Assembly (NCBI GenBank): GCA_020055645.1
Contig: CM034550.1
Location: 21,546,880 to 21,610,879 of the forward strand
DNA length: 64,000 nt
Direction of reading: 5' to 3'
Origin: Tomocerus qinae
Taxonomy: Eukaryota > Arthropoda > Collembola > Entomobryomorpha > Tomoceridae
Below, piece after piece: positions 1 through 13,600 of this stretch. The notes beneath the pieces were generated by a model. It ran no database searches. It saw nothing but the letters and a program-made list of their open reading frames with translations, and was not told the DNA's origin. Within the stretch, counting starts at the first letter, position 1. Every line of letters begins with the position of its first letter. A program made the translations under genes and the position numbers.

Positions 1-121
1 CTACCATTCTGTTTTGAGTCAATATTGACACAATTATCATTGGAGACATGTTACTTGTTTGCTATTATTATATGTAAATCTACATATTACAGTTACTGGA
101 TTTTATTTAATCTGAATATAG

Positions 122-211
122 TTTTCCCTGATGATGGCTGAGGATGGAAGCGGAAAGGGTGCTGGGCTGACAGCTGCTATTGCAAAGAGATTGAACGCTC
201 AGACAAATTAA
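122..211 (+). CDS. Hexokinase, last coding exon (3' partial gene)
   Basis: Only the final coding exon is in the window. It follows a splice acceptor ending at base 121 (AATATAG) and reads 29 codons in phase 0 to TAA at 209-211. The peptide contains the motif AEDGSGKGAGLTAAIAKRL, which matches the extreme C terminus of animal and yeast hexokinases (SEDGSGKGAA followed by a short tail). In that family this segment belongs to the ATP-binding side of the large domain, and the enzyme phosphorylates glucose to glucose 6-phosphate in the cytosol. The rest of the gene lies left of the window. The gene is convergent with the CLPB gene on the other strand. The exon is too short for the six-frame approach alone; the call rests on motif, splice site and stop agreeing. 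It could also belong to a hexokinase-like pseudogene, since the catalytic core is not visible. Confidence 0.8.
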   Translation, partial: FSLMMAEDGSGKGAGLTAAIAKRLNAQTN

Positions 212-1234
212 AATTTCAACAATGTAACTATTATTCATATAGCACAATGTCTACACACAGAAAAGACAAACATCGTGTGTGTAGGAAGTGTGTGTATACA
301 AAGGATAAGCACTTAGAACTGTTTGCACTTCATCAAAAACTATAAAATCATTAATTCGAATTTTTAACAACATATTTTAGAAAACGAAGACGTACAACTA
401 AATTGTTAAAGTACAACTGCTACTACATATTACATTTATATCTGCAAATCAATCATTTGTATGCAAGTATAGAACTATACATATTGTTATAATCATACTT
501 TCGAGCATAACGTATAGTGTACCTATATAATAGGTATTATGCAGATGGAGACTTACAATTTACATTGATATCTATATACTATTAATTGGCATTTTTTGAC
601 AAACAGAAACAGATTATACATATTTAATATCGATGGACAAAACTTACTACATTAACGATGAAGAAATTATGCATTTTAGAGAATTATATATTTTTATCTC
701 CACATACAAATAAAAGAAAAATAAATAAAAGAACAAATATTGGAAAAAAGTTCCAAAGATCTGCTGTTATTAAATTGCATACCTGGATTGGACACATATT
801 TAGCATTAAAACTTAAATAAGTAAGCCGATACCACATTTTAAACGCGTATTGCTTTGATATGCAAACATATGTATTGGCTATATACTGAAAAGTAAAATA
901 TGAGTAAAATATGATAAAGCAAAATCTAAGAAGTTCTTGGATATTGGCAAGAACTACAGATATGTGCCTACCAAAATACTAAACAGATTAAATGTACATA
1001 AAATATAAATAAACATATTATATACTAAAAACATGACAAAGCATTGTCATTATTGTTTTTAAATATTGCCAACTGTTGGATTTGAGTGATTCCTTACTGT
1101 AGTATAAAAGGAACTTTGAATACTTAAACAAAAATACTAAAATCACAATCTAGTTTAAAATATTTTGTCCAAAAAACTACGCGCAATTTATTGTATTTAA
1201 TAATTTATACAATCTTTTTTACCAGAAAATCCTA
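212..1234. other. Convergent 3' flanks of hexokinase and CLPB
   Basis: About 1 kb of AT-rich sequence without a credible coding frame. It should hold the 3' UTRs of the two convergent genes. Possible poly(A) signals on the + strand for hexokinase are AATAAA at 724-729 and 1008-1013. I cannot tell which is used. Confidence 0.6.
1187..1192 (-). terminator. Poly(A) signal of CLPB
   Basis: The plus strand reads TTTATT, that is AATAAA on the minus strand, 43 nt after the CLPB stop codon. Position and sequence fit a short 3' UTR. Confidence 0.55.
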
Positions 1235-3652
1235 TTACATTTGACACAGAGGTGATGTGATAGGATTATCCAAGTCTACTAATTTATCACCTTTTTCCTT
1301 TATCTTAAGCTTGATAAGAAACTCTTCTTTACCCGGATCTCCAATTTCCTCAGCTGTGATGTGAATTGTCGAATTGGGAATTAATTGTTGATTTTCATGG
1401 GCTGCCGCAAGCTGGTTTACCACACGTCGTTCCACTTCATGTTTTATAGACCGAGCTCCGTAATGAACATTATAGCCTTCTGATAAGGCAACTAACACCT
1501 GTGTGTCCCACTTTAGCTCTATTTTGTGCTTTTCTTTAGCTTTCCGCGACCAAAACTGTAACTCTTTGGTGACAAGTTCAAATAGTTCAGATTTGGAGAA
1601 CGGAAGAAAGTAAACTATTTCATTTATTCTCCCTAAAAACTCATCCCGTTTAAAATGCCACTTCAGTATTCTTCTAACTACATCTTCTTTAAATTTTGAC
1701 GATATGGTAATTCTTTCTTGAACTTCTCTATCATCAATTTTACCTTCATAACGCTCTTTTGATACCATTCTTGCATCTTCCCGCAGTTGAAGGGCGTGAG
1801 CAGCAATTTCTTCACTAGCCAAGTTTGATGTCATCACAAAAATGGCTTCTTTACACTGAATTGTTTCCCCACGGCCGTCTGTCATGCGACCTTCATCAAA
1901 AAGTTGCAGTAACACAGTTAAGACATCAGGATGCGCCTTTTCAACTTCATCGAACAGAACGACCGCTTTAGGAAATTTTTTTAACTGCTTGGTCAATTGA
2001 CCCCCTTCTTCGTGACCAATGTACCCAGGGGGAGACCCAATAAATCTTGACACGGAATGTTTATCATGGTATTCAGACATATCCACACGAATAAATGCAT
2101 CCTTATTATTTTTGAATAGATAACTTGCTATTTGCTTTGCCAATTCTGTCTTTCCGATTCCTGAGCTGCCTAAAAATAAGAAAACCAACGGATGCTCGTC
2201 GTCACACCATCCATTCTCCTTACGGCGAATAGCTACAAATAAAATCCAAATATTAATATTTTGGTTACTAATGATTATAATATGTCTTATGAAATAAATT
2301 GAGAGAAATCTGTGAATACCCACTTATCATAATTTTTGTATGTATTACATATCCCTATTGAGTTATATTAACTTACTAGAGGCAACAGTCGTTATCGCAC
2401 CTTCTTGGCCCACAATGACTTCCTTAATGCGCTTTTCTAAAGGAAATCGTCGCCTTTCTTCAGCCTCTTTCTCCATTACAAATTTTTGGTACTGAATATA
2501 TAAACAATGTGTGTTAAAATAAAATATAATTAACTGAAAAATAAAAGTAAATATATTGAGAAAAAAATAAAATATAAGAATAGATATATTGAGCTTGCGC
2601 TTGAAGTCACCTGTGTAGTATACGTCTCAAGCATTTGAACAATTTGTGGATCCTTAGCATATTGCTTTGGTATATGTCCCGAGATATTTTCAGCGACTGG
2701 GTTCGCACCCTTATCCAATAAAACTTTTACTGTGTCTATGTCATCAGCTAAGCATCCATAATGCAAAGCAGTGCATCCTTTAAAGTTAGTCCTGCTATTC
2801 AATCTATCACTGAACTCGTCCTCTCGAATTATATGAACTAATAAAAAGTGACATTTACTAAATACTCATACTTATTATTAAGGTTAGTGAAGTCTAAGAA
2901 AAACAAATCCATCAAAAATACTTATTTCTGGTAAGTACCTTCAATCGAGTGCATTTGAAGTTTGTTAGCCATGTTTGCAACATTTGTGAATTCGTCACCT
3001 AAATTGACATCCGCTCCATTATCTAGTAAAAGTTTTACAGTAGCAGCCTCTCCTGCCATACTACTTGCATGTAGAGCCGTCCATCCTAATGGATGTCTGG
3101 AATTTACATCTACGTCAGTAAAACGCAGAATTCTTCTAACTTCGTCTACAAGGCCATTTTTGGCAGCTGTCAGAAGTCGCTTCACTGGAAATGTCAGAAA
3201 TAAAAAAGTAACACAGGGTCAAATATATAATGTGGATATAATATTTTTTAAAAGGCTTAATAATTTAATATTATACAATAGAGTTATGTTATGTTACCAT
3301 TATTCTCATACGCGATTCCTTCGGCACTAACTACAGAAATTCCTCCGGTCAGTCCTAGCACCACAGACGCTAATAGAACAAACATATTCCGTCTGTTTCT
3401 ACTCTTAAAAAACTTGTGAAAAATTGGGACAACGAAAGCCCGCATTTGCATAGCACTAAACCCATTGTTTTGTTGTAGCTGGAGACATCCTCCGTGGCTA
3501 ATTTTAGTGCTGGTAATAAAGTGATGAGTGGAAAATTTCGATTCTGTCACATTTTTGTTTCCTATTCGAAACCCCTTAACTTCCTTGTTTTGTATAGGAT
3601 TAAAGAAACGAAAGTTCCTTTTGTGTAATTTCAGCAAAAATGTGGTGAACAT
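1235..3652 (-). CDS. CLPB: Mitochondrial AAA+ disaggregase CLPB (SKD3), ankyrin-repeat type
   Basis: Five exons on the minus strand, 3652-3298, 3184-2939, 2837-2611, 2491-2377 and 2232-1235, give an uninterrupted 646-residue protein (human CLPB is about 700). All junctions are GT-AG and keep frame. Residues 1-89 are basic and free of acidic clusters, like a mitochondrial presequence, followed by a hydrophobic segment at 90-110. Ankyrin repeats occupy about 120-275 (motifs [10 protein letters not shown] and [10 protein letters not shown]). The AAA+ domain has Walker A GSSGIGKT (336-343), pore loop GYIG (384-387) and Walker B VVLFDE (405-410), then the ClpB D2 small domain with [20 protein letters not shown]. 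In animals this protein works in the intermembrane space as an ATP-driven disaggregase, released from its hydrophobic segment by PARL; cleavage here is inferred. It lies head to head with intersectin. Family assignment is secure. Confidence 0.95.
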
Positions 3653-4609
3653 GGTTAATAAAATCTATCATTATCATTCACAATAATAATTTTAAAATAT
3701 CTAGAAAAGTGGATTAGGGAACAATCCTCCTATTACTTAAAATTTTACAATGATACTCTCAAATCTTGTTCTTGTTACTGCCCTTATCTTCGTGTTTACA
3801 TTTTGAACAAAATTGCATCAGCAGCAGTAATCATCGCACTATTTCTACCAAATCACATGTAGACTTTGTGGAAGAACATTCCGGATATTTTTCCCGCAGA
3901 AATTCGCATCGTTTAGGGTTTGTTATTGTTTCAATTCAACTGAAAAATGCAAGCAAAAACTTTTACCTTATTTATTTATTTTTTCCACTTCTAAATTGTA
4001 GCTTTGGTTTCGCAAAAATTCAAATTGATTTTATAATGGCAAATTAATTTTTTTTATTATTCATTTGCAGGAAAATATTTTGCGTAAGTAGAGTGTTGCA
4101 TTGATTTTGCAGGGATTTTGAATGCCCTCTATTCCTAGCGGCTTTCATTGAGTGTATTGATTTCTGGGCGGTTTCAAAAGAACCTCTCAGGAGCCACGTG
4201 GACTCTGTGCAAAGAAACTGTCAATTTTATTCTGGAATCCGTCGCCGTCGTCCGCCCTCCTCGCCCTCGCCCCTATTTCGATTTCCAAAATTTCACAGCA
4301 AATGAATTTGAAAATTTCCAGTTGCGGGAGGAGCACGAAAATGAAAATTTCAAAAATCTCAAGCTAAGGTAGATAAAAATTCACAGTAGAAATATTTGTT
4401 GGTGGAGGAGGATCCGCCGACGATTTCGCTTGCCCTCATGACATTATAGTCATCTTATAATTTGCAAATACAAGAATTTGCTTCAACAAGTGCAGTGGTG
4501 TACTCAGCAGAATAAGGTTTGTGAGTTTAGATCGACATAAAAAAGTTGGCCTAACCGTTGCAAGCTGAAGAAGTTTTCCTAAAAAATTAAGAAAAAATAT
4601 ACTTAAAAA
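3653..4609. promoter_or_regulatory. Shared upstream region of CLPB and intersectin
   Basis: The start codons of the two divergent genes are 957 bp apart. A perfect palindromic E-box CACGTG lies at 4195-4200, and 4230-4280 is clearly richer in C and CpG (GTCGCCGTCGTCCGCC) than the surrounding DNA. This suggests a bidirectional promoter or 5' UTR near 4150-4400. A possible 5' UTR splice donor (AAG|GTAGAT) is at about 4368. No coding exon is supported. Confidence 0.45.
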
Positions 4610-7600
4610 ATGGATCCTTGGCAAGTTACCCCACCTGAAAGGGCGCGGCACATAGAACAATTTCGGGGTCTCAACCCTATCGGAGGTTATGTCACCGGTG
4701 ACCAAGCGAAAGGATTTCTTCTTCAATCTGGACTTCCCCCGCCTGTTTTAGGACAGATATGGTAAGGCGTAATTTTTTTCCTACAATTCTAAATTCTAAA
4801 CAAAATTCTGCCCGTGTTTCCAGAATACATTTCAGTAAATTTGAATTTAGTATATAACTATGTCATGTTTCATTTGAAGTGTGAAGTGTGAAAATTGATT
4901 TTAATTTCCATATTTTACAGGAGCTTAGCTGACGTAAATTGCGACGGCAAAATGGACATCAACGAGTTCAGTGTGGCCTGTAAATTGATTACAATGAAAC
5001 TGCGTGGGAGTGAAGTCCCGCCTGTTTTACCTCCGTCTTTAAAAGCGGCTTTGGCTGGGACTGGAACGACTACTCCCCAACCAATTTCTCCAGCAGGATC
5101 CCTTACTGGAGGAGTAATGTCGCCTCCACTTCGACCTATAGCTCCAGTGGCAGCTCAGCCTTTAGTCATGGGAATGGGATTAGCTCAACAACCCTTGATG
5201 GGTGGTGGTATTCCTCCACAAATCCCGCCTCCCGCTATGATGATGCATGGTGCTGGCGTTGTACCTTCGCCCCTGCCGGCGGTTCCTCCAGCTTCTCTTT
5301 CTTTTAACTCTCCTGTACCCCCTGGTAAGCAAAATGTTTTTTTAATCGCAGGTTATTTGGTTATGTTGTTTAGGAATTTTTTACATCTGATTATATTCTT
5401 TCATTCATTGCAGTTGTTCGACCCGCAGCACCATTACAGGAATCCATGTCTATGCCTCGCTCCGTTTCTGTTACTAGTCAGGATTCAATGTAAGAAATTG
5501 ATCATTCTATAGCTGTATACCATTGTATTGATTTGCTTTTATCTTTTATGTGATTGAGTGACTTCCGTTGAATCGTACATTATATTGGTGTGTTATTACA
5601 ATATAAGTCTATCTTGTTTGATGTTTATATACTGCTTTCTAAGTTTCTACTACTACTACGAAGAAATTCTAATGTTGGTCCGTTGTCAACTAAGTTTATT
5701 TGCATTAGTCGATCAGTCCATATATATTAATTCTGTAATTAATTTCAGTGCTTCGCCTTTAATGGAATGGGCAGTACCAAATCCATCGCGATTAAAATAT
5801 ACTCAACTCTTTAATCAAAATGACCGCTCCAAATCGGGGTTTCTTACGGGTGTTCAGGCAAGAAATATTTTACTGGGAACTGGTCTTCCGCAACCCATCT
5901 TAGCGCAAGTTTGGGGTCTCTCTGATCTCGATGCAGATGGTCGTCTCTCCAGTGAAGAATTCGTATTGGCCATGCATCTTTGTGACGTAGCCAAGCAGGT
6001 TTGTATGGGATAAATTATTTATAACTATTTACAACTCATTATTTTTTATTTTATTAACACAACTTGCATTGTACAGATGGGTCGTCTGCCCCCGAAATTA
6101 GCTCCAGATTTAATTCCCCCATCGTTTCGTGTCGGAAGTAGAAAACAGTCAATTAAAAGCGTGCCCGGCTCGGCAGTTGTTAGTGGCCAAAATACGGGTG
6201 CAAATACACCAGTCATTGATGATCCTCTTTTGTCACCAGGAGGTACTAGTTTTGAAGATAAAAGAAAAGAAAACTTCGACAAGGGACAGGCTGAACTAGA
6301 TCGACGGAGAAAGGTATTACTAGATATGCAAAATAGAGAACGAGAAGAAAGAGAGCGAAAAGAACGGGAAGAATTCGAGCGGAAAGAAAAACAGAGGTTA
6401 GTAAGACGATAATATATTGTGCATATTTGTTTTGATAGTTCCGCTATCATCTGTTTTAAATGCCAACACTTGACATTTATGTTCTATATGGTCGTATAAT
6501 TATGTAGTCTAAATAGATTCAAAAGGATGCTAAAATTTCTGCCTATACTACTTTCATATAAATTGTCTGCTTATATGCTTGTTATATTATGTGCTTATAA
6601 GTATATCAATTTCCCATCCATTTTGACTATGGAAGCTAAAATCTTTGAAATGTCTTGTACTTTTTAGATTGGAGTTAGAAAGGCGACAACAAGAAGAGAG
6701 AGAAAGGCAATTATCAATACAACGTGAAATGGAAGAAAGGAGGATGGAAGAATTAAGAAAGAATGAAGAACAGAAAGAAGCAGCAAGAAGAGAAATGGAA
6801 CGGCAGCGGAAGGCGGAAATGGAGGAGAACAAAAGACATGATCTGCTTGCTCGTCGTCAAAAGGAACAAGATGACGTGCTCCGTTTGAAAGGAGTAAATC
6901 ATGGACAAGGCCTTGAACTGTCTCAATTAGTAATTTAAAAAAATAACATTCAACTTCCTGCAAAACAGGAAATAAGGTATACTTATGGTTTTAGTCTCTT
7001 CCTGATTTAATTTAATGTCTTGTGCTCAGGCGGAAAAGGTGAAAGAACTTTCGGGTAAAATAACGGAAACTCGAGTCGGTGTTTCAACAGTCAAGTCAGA
7101 AATTGATGGCATGCGCTCAAAGAGAGATGGCTATATGAATGAAATGGGAATGCTCAAAGCTCAATTAAAAGATCAAAATAACCGAATGCTTCTCGCAGCT
7201 CAAGAAAAAGTTCGTGTGGAAAAACTCGTTACAGAGAGTGAAGTGAAGCAAATTAATTTGAAACAATTAAGAGAGAAGATTCAAAATTTGAAGGACGAGG
7301 TGTGTATTTAAAAAGACATGTATATATATATATATACACTTTTGGATAGTGTATAATATAGTCTTCAAGGAGGTTAGTTGGAATTTATTAAACAAAAATA
7401 TTTCCCGGACTTGATTACAGTTGGCGAAAAAGCAATCCGATTCGGATATTGGCAGTGAGGAGCTAAATGAATTAAAATCTACCTTATCATCTCTTATTGA
7501 AAGTTGCAAGACAATATATGACGAATATAAGGATAAGCGTGAGAAGGTCATTGCCTTACGAAAGAAGCATCATCAAGAATTCGACTATAATGCTGCTTGG

Positions 7601-10600
7601 GGAGACCATTCGTCTGCCTCTGCAGCTCCTGCTGCCGCTGCTGCTGTAGATGGGATACAAGAGGCTGTGTACTATCGGGCCATTTACGATTTTGACTCCA
7701 GAAATCCAGATGAACTGTCTTTTGCTACTGGTGCCATTATTCGAGTGAGTCAAAATATTTAGTTGGCTATTGGCTAAACTCGTACTGTAACAATTGAGAA
7801 TTTTTGTATCTGAAATGTGATAAAACCAACAAAAATGGTATGCTAAGACTAAGAATGTTATGTTTCCATACAGAGAAACGACGATGTTGTTCCAGATCCT
7901 GGCTGGCTTTCAGGAACTCTGGATGGCAAGTCAGGGTGGTTTCCCGAATCCTTTGTGGAGACTGTATCTGGAGAAGGGTTATCCACTTCGTAAGTTTTTT
8001 TCATATCTGCAACGATATAAAATTATGATAATGATTATTATCTCTACAACAATGTAGTAATGTATGTATTATATATTTCTTCAAATAATATTTGATTTTC
8101 TGAGATGAGATGTGTATTAAATTTTATTTTTGTAGTACTGCAAATGTCGAAGTTGCAGCCCAACCTACTGCCGAAGTCACTGGATTTCCCGAAGCTCAGT
8201 TCAGTTTTGATGCAGGAAGTGGAAGTGGTGGAGGTAATATATATTTATTTTATTTACCGAAGTACCGAGAATTATAGTGCATGCTAAAATAACGCATGTA
8301 TGATTGATAAGCATTGACAGTGGAAAATAGAAAAAGAAGGTAATAACAGTTTCCTTTTTCATGGTTGTAGGGTTTTATGTGGCTCTGTACCCTTACGAAT
8401 CGAATGAACCTGGTGACTTGCCTTTCGACGCTGGTGAAGTTATTTTCGTAACGCAAAATGAAGGAGAATGGTGGACTGGTCAAATAGGATCTGATCGAGT
8501 AGGTTTATTTCCAGCTAATTATGTCGCTAAACAAGACGAAGTAACTACTAACTCGGGAGGTGACCAAGAAACGGTTCAGGACGCATTTACTATGAATAAC
8601 AATAGTACAGCTGCTGAGGATGCTGCCAATTCAAATGTTATAACAAGTTCTTCCAACTTTGCGCCTTCAATGATAAATGATGTTTGTGAAACGAGTAAAA
8701 CGGAACTAGAGCCGTACGAGGAGGCTGAAATCAAAAGAGAAATTAGTGAAATAGCAAAGGCTCCTCCAAAATCTCCTAAAACGATAAAAACTAAGAGATA
8801 TGAAATTGCGACTGTCCTTTCAAACTATCAAGGTACTTCTGAAGGACAACTGCATTTAACTCGGGGCCAGCTGATCACCGTCAGGAAAAAGTCTGCTTCA
8901 GGATGGTGGGAAGGAGAACTACAGGTAAGCACCTCTTATTATTAGTTTATTAGTGAAGGTTCAAACTTCAAACCAAACCCCGTAAATTGAATTACGGTTT
9001 CTATTAAGCTACGGCTGGAATGCGAAATACAAACCTTTCCATTTACAGGAGATAAGTATGCGTTCCAGCGTTACGATGACTTGTGTAAATAATAATATTG
9101 CAAATAAGATGTTTAAGAAGAATATGGAATTGTAATTTTTTTACAGGCCAAAGGTAAAAAACGACAATTGGGCTGGTTTCCTGGATCATACGTAAAAGTA
9201 TTGGGTCCTGGAGGCGGTTCTCGTCAATCTTCCTCCCGTACTACACCAATTCCTTTTGATGAGATTGATATGCCTGTAACTGATGCACCAATTTATAATG
9301 ACACCAAAGGTAGTGATAATTAAATTAATTTTGTATTTCAAATTGGTATTTTATATTATGTGAAAGTGAATTAATTTTAGTATGACGAACATAAGTAATA
9401 TATAAATTAAATATTTGAATTTTTAGAACAAGTCATAGCTCTGTACCCTTATACTGCCCAAAACAATGATGAGTTGACGTTTATAAAAGACGACGTAATT
9501 TCAATAATATCCAAAGATGAACCAGACTGGTGGCGAGGTCAATTGGGGACTTCTGTCGGCCTTTTTCCTACAAATTATGTCCAACCCATGTCGAATCCTC
9601 AATCTCAAGATATTCAGTGTAAGTATCTTTTAATATGATCTCTGTATTTGATAGTTAGCTTACAATAATGGTAAAATTACAACCATATAGTTAATTAGCT
9701 CTTTTTAATGGCACTCTGGTTCAGCTAACGCCTTGGTCTGTATTCTCTATAGGTTTCGCTCACTAAAAATACGCATATATTATAAATTTATTTAACAAAT
9801 TATTACTGATGACAAAATACACTACACCAATACTTCAAATAATATGTGGAAATCTTATCTTCCATGTCTTTCTCGCTATTTTCATATTAATTTTGGTTAT
9901 TTATTACCTATTAAGGTTACACTTTGGCCCTGCATAGCAACCACAGGGGACTATCAAAATGCATGTTAAAAAATCTTTTACATCGACTATTATAACTTCC
10001 GGAGGATCAGTCTGATTTTTATGGGACCTACATTTTTGGAACCGTGGACTATCAAGGAACAAAAGTTAGCATTCGGAATTTTGATATAGTTGCTTTAAAT
10101 GGACCAAAAACATCAACGTTTTATAAAAAACTAAAAATGACTCATTTTTTTGGGAATTTGATTTTTTTAAATGCATTTAAAACAACTATATCAAAATTCC
10201 GAATGGTAACTTTTGTTCCTTGATAGTCCACTGTTCCAAAAATGTAGGTCCCATAAAAATCAGACTGATCCTCCGGAAGTTATAACAGTCGATGTAAAGA
10301 TATTATGATGAATTTTAAATGCATGGAGGTTGACCCGAATTGCTGATGATGGAATACCGAGGGCATAAGTCAATGCAATTCCAAAAAATTAGTTTCTAGG
10401 AAACGGGGAAGTGTATTATATTATAAAGATTTCTATACTGACTTGTATAGTAGCATTTCCACCTGTCGTCATTGGCAATGTTATTACTTTAGTACAAAAA
10501 TCTTTTTTGTTTGCATCTTGCTTCAATGCATTCATACTTGTAAGTTTAAGTTATAACCATGGTTGTTATAACTACTATCAAGGATGTCTATTGTCCATGT

Positions 10601-13600
10601 GACATAAACGGCCATCAAGTACAAGCATTGACGCCGTAGTCATAGTGATATAGTACTAACCAAAGTACTAACCAATAGATTTACAAATATTATACCATAA
10701 GACGGCCGTTTATGTCGCATGGAATTCATTTTGTTATTGACTTGATAGCATCTTGTTTATCAATATTGCACTGCCAAAACTTCCCCTTGAGGTAGTGGAA
10801 TGGCCGGGTAGGTTAACTATGGGGTTTCGGATGTGACAATTGACGGGTTAAATTTTGGAAATTATATTTTTTTCGTTAGCAACCAACGTAAACAGCGTCC
10901 TTAAATAGGTAATATTTTATTATACTTGCTACCTGTCAGCTTATTCCCCTTGTTCTCTTAATTTAAACGTAAGCTTTTTATACACAAAGTGTACAATATT
11001 AGTTTTCATTTACGTTTGAATTTGTCATTTAAAACCAAAACTATTTTTTGACATTATTTGACCTAATAAACTTAATTTTCATATTTGCACAGTGAATCCT
11101 TCATGCAGTTTTTTAATTTGCAATTATTTTGACGTCTTTTTAGAGTCATTGCTTTATAAGCTATAGCTGACATTACGTTTTACTTTACTTTTCTGCTTAT
11201 GTAACTCTAAAACCTACTTGACTGATTATTCTATCTTCAGTATTTCATCGTGCCTCTGTAATGTATGTATTACCTCACCCTCAAATCAAAAGTAGTTTGC
11301 GTTAATAATTTAGTTAAATGGAATTACATGAGTTAGGTACATTATTGTCAAAACTTTATTTGCCAATTTTCGAAACATGCCAAACCGTTTATATTTTCAT
11401 GCCGACAAATATGCAGACATGCAGAACGTATTGCTATATTTAGTTTGTTCGCTTCACAATTATTGTGATAGGTATCTATAAAATAGTAATTTTTGTTGAA
11501 TTTTAACTGGTGTATGAAAAAATCAGCAAAATTTACGTAAAGTGTATGTTATTGTTATTGAATTTGTACCTTAAATATTAAATTGTATTGCAAATTTTAT
11601 AATAATAAGAAAGAAATTCAAATTGTTTAATTTGCAAATATTTATAGCATGTCTTTTGTGTATTGTTTGCCAACTTTCATTAGTTTTGTAAAAAATAGTA
11701 TTTGGTACTTGTAGGGTATTGCGTGAAAAAAAGGTATTTGTGAATTTCTCTACATTTCTTCCCCACTCACAAGTTCTGGAGAATGTAGTGTTTATTTGTG
11801 CGTAACACTTAGTTCACTTCTTTGTTAATTTTGTGATGTGTTCTGTTAATGTTTTGTTTTAAGTTTTTAAGTTGTGAGTAGTTTATTGTAGATATTAAAG
11901 ATAAGAGTATCAGTCAAGTTTGTTTGGGGTGACGGTGTGAGACAGAGTGTTTCATATAGAATTTTGTTTGTATTTAATTGTACGATATTATTGTTTGTTA
12001 TCACTGGTATTATGTATATTTGTGTAGTTCAATTGCGAGAATGTTAATTTGTCAAATGTGCGTAATACCAACGATATCATATGTATGATCAATGTTAAAT
12101 GTTAAGTGTCTGCTTATGGAAGAGTTGAAGCTGACTGTTATTCTGTGTGTCTGTTTTATGTATAGGAGGATGAGGCAAAAAGAATGTATTGGGGATGGAA
12201 ATGGAAGAGACTCACAAACACCCTCCATGTTACAAACGAAAGGTTAAGGCCAAAAACTTTGACAAAACAAAAGGGACTCCATCACTTTGAATTCTATCCT
12301 ATCGTAAATGGCATGTGGTTGGTTTAACCTCCTTCGAACGAAATCCTAACCGAATGTTCGTAACTTAAAGCAGAAATCAATCAATTAGGCCTTTTCTAGT
12401 CCATCTACCAACTATCTACTCCTCGGGCTCATCTGACACTAATAAGCTAACGATAAGTATAAATCAACTTACTAAACCAAAGTAAAATAAATGAACAAAA
12501 CGAATACAAATAAAAAATTAAGCAAATAATACAATTATCCTATACCAACCGTACTAAATACCATAAAAGTATATAGTATACAATAATAATTATGGGACAA
12601 AGAGAGATGTAATACTAATTATTAAACTAACCAATGAAAATCGATAGCAATTCTTCTACGAATAACAATAACATCTGTAAGTAGTGGTGCAAAGCCCTAA
12701 TTTGTACTAATAATGTCCTAGTTCTCCATCGAGTAGCCTTCATGGGTGTTCATTTTGTAAATTCTCATGTAATCTTGTCTTTGCCTTGTCTGTGTTTAAG
12801 TTAGCTTTAATGATTAATGATGAATCCAAATACGAAACAGTAACGCAATCATGATAGTTGCATGCATGATTACAAAATGTTATTGATTAGGAAAACATCT
12901 CAGAAATGACAGCGGCATGCCCGGCGATAATGCCAAGTTATATTTAAAATATCGTGTAAATTAGCTACGAATATGTACATATATGAATATATAATCATTT
13001 GTTATCACAATAATACAGAAACTACGTACACATATACCTTAAACCTATATCAATTTAGTTAAATTGTAAATAATCAAATCATGATAGTAATTTATTTCCT
13101 AGTTAAGTAGACAAATACGCAAAACCGTAGCAAAATATAATATGTAATAAATAACGTTTGATGAGAAAAGACAACGGATATCTTTTCCCATCCAATATGC
13201 AATCGTGAAGAATGAATAAACCAACCGCAATGAAAAGAATTGTAAAAAAGCGAACAAACCAAATGAATGCAATACAGAAACATTGCAATGCAATGGTGCT
13301 TAAGTTAATTTAATGGTAATAGGATGGTGTATATCATTATAATGGCATTAGATACAGTTTTACATTTATAAAGTTAATGTCAATAATTGTTATGTACATT
13401 TTTAAGTCCTCCTATTCGAAGAATGCATAATACTTTTCCAATGTAGTTGTATTGTAAGTTATCGGATCATTTTTATTTTTGATCATTGCGTATAATATCA
13501 GATAACTTGATTTTCACTGTGACGAATAGCGTCTTATTGTTAGATTTTGAATATCAACCAGTATTAATCTCATTCTGATCAGACTTACATTACCATCAAT

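Noticed and set aside
12166-12327. 54-codon open stretch after an acceptor in intersectin intron 13
   Set aside because: It is open only in phase 0, but exon 13 leaves in phase 1, which gives TGA at the junction. Kept only as a possible non-coding terminal exon.
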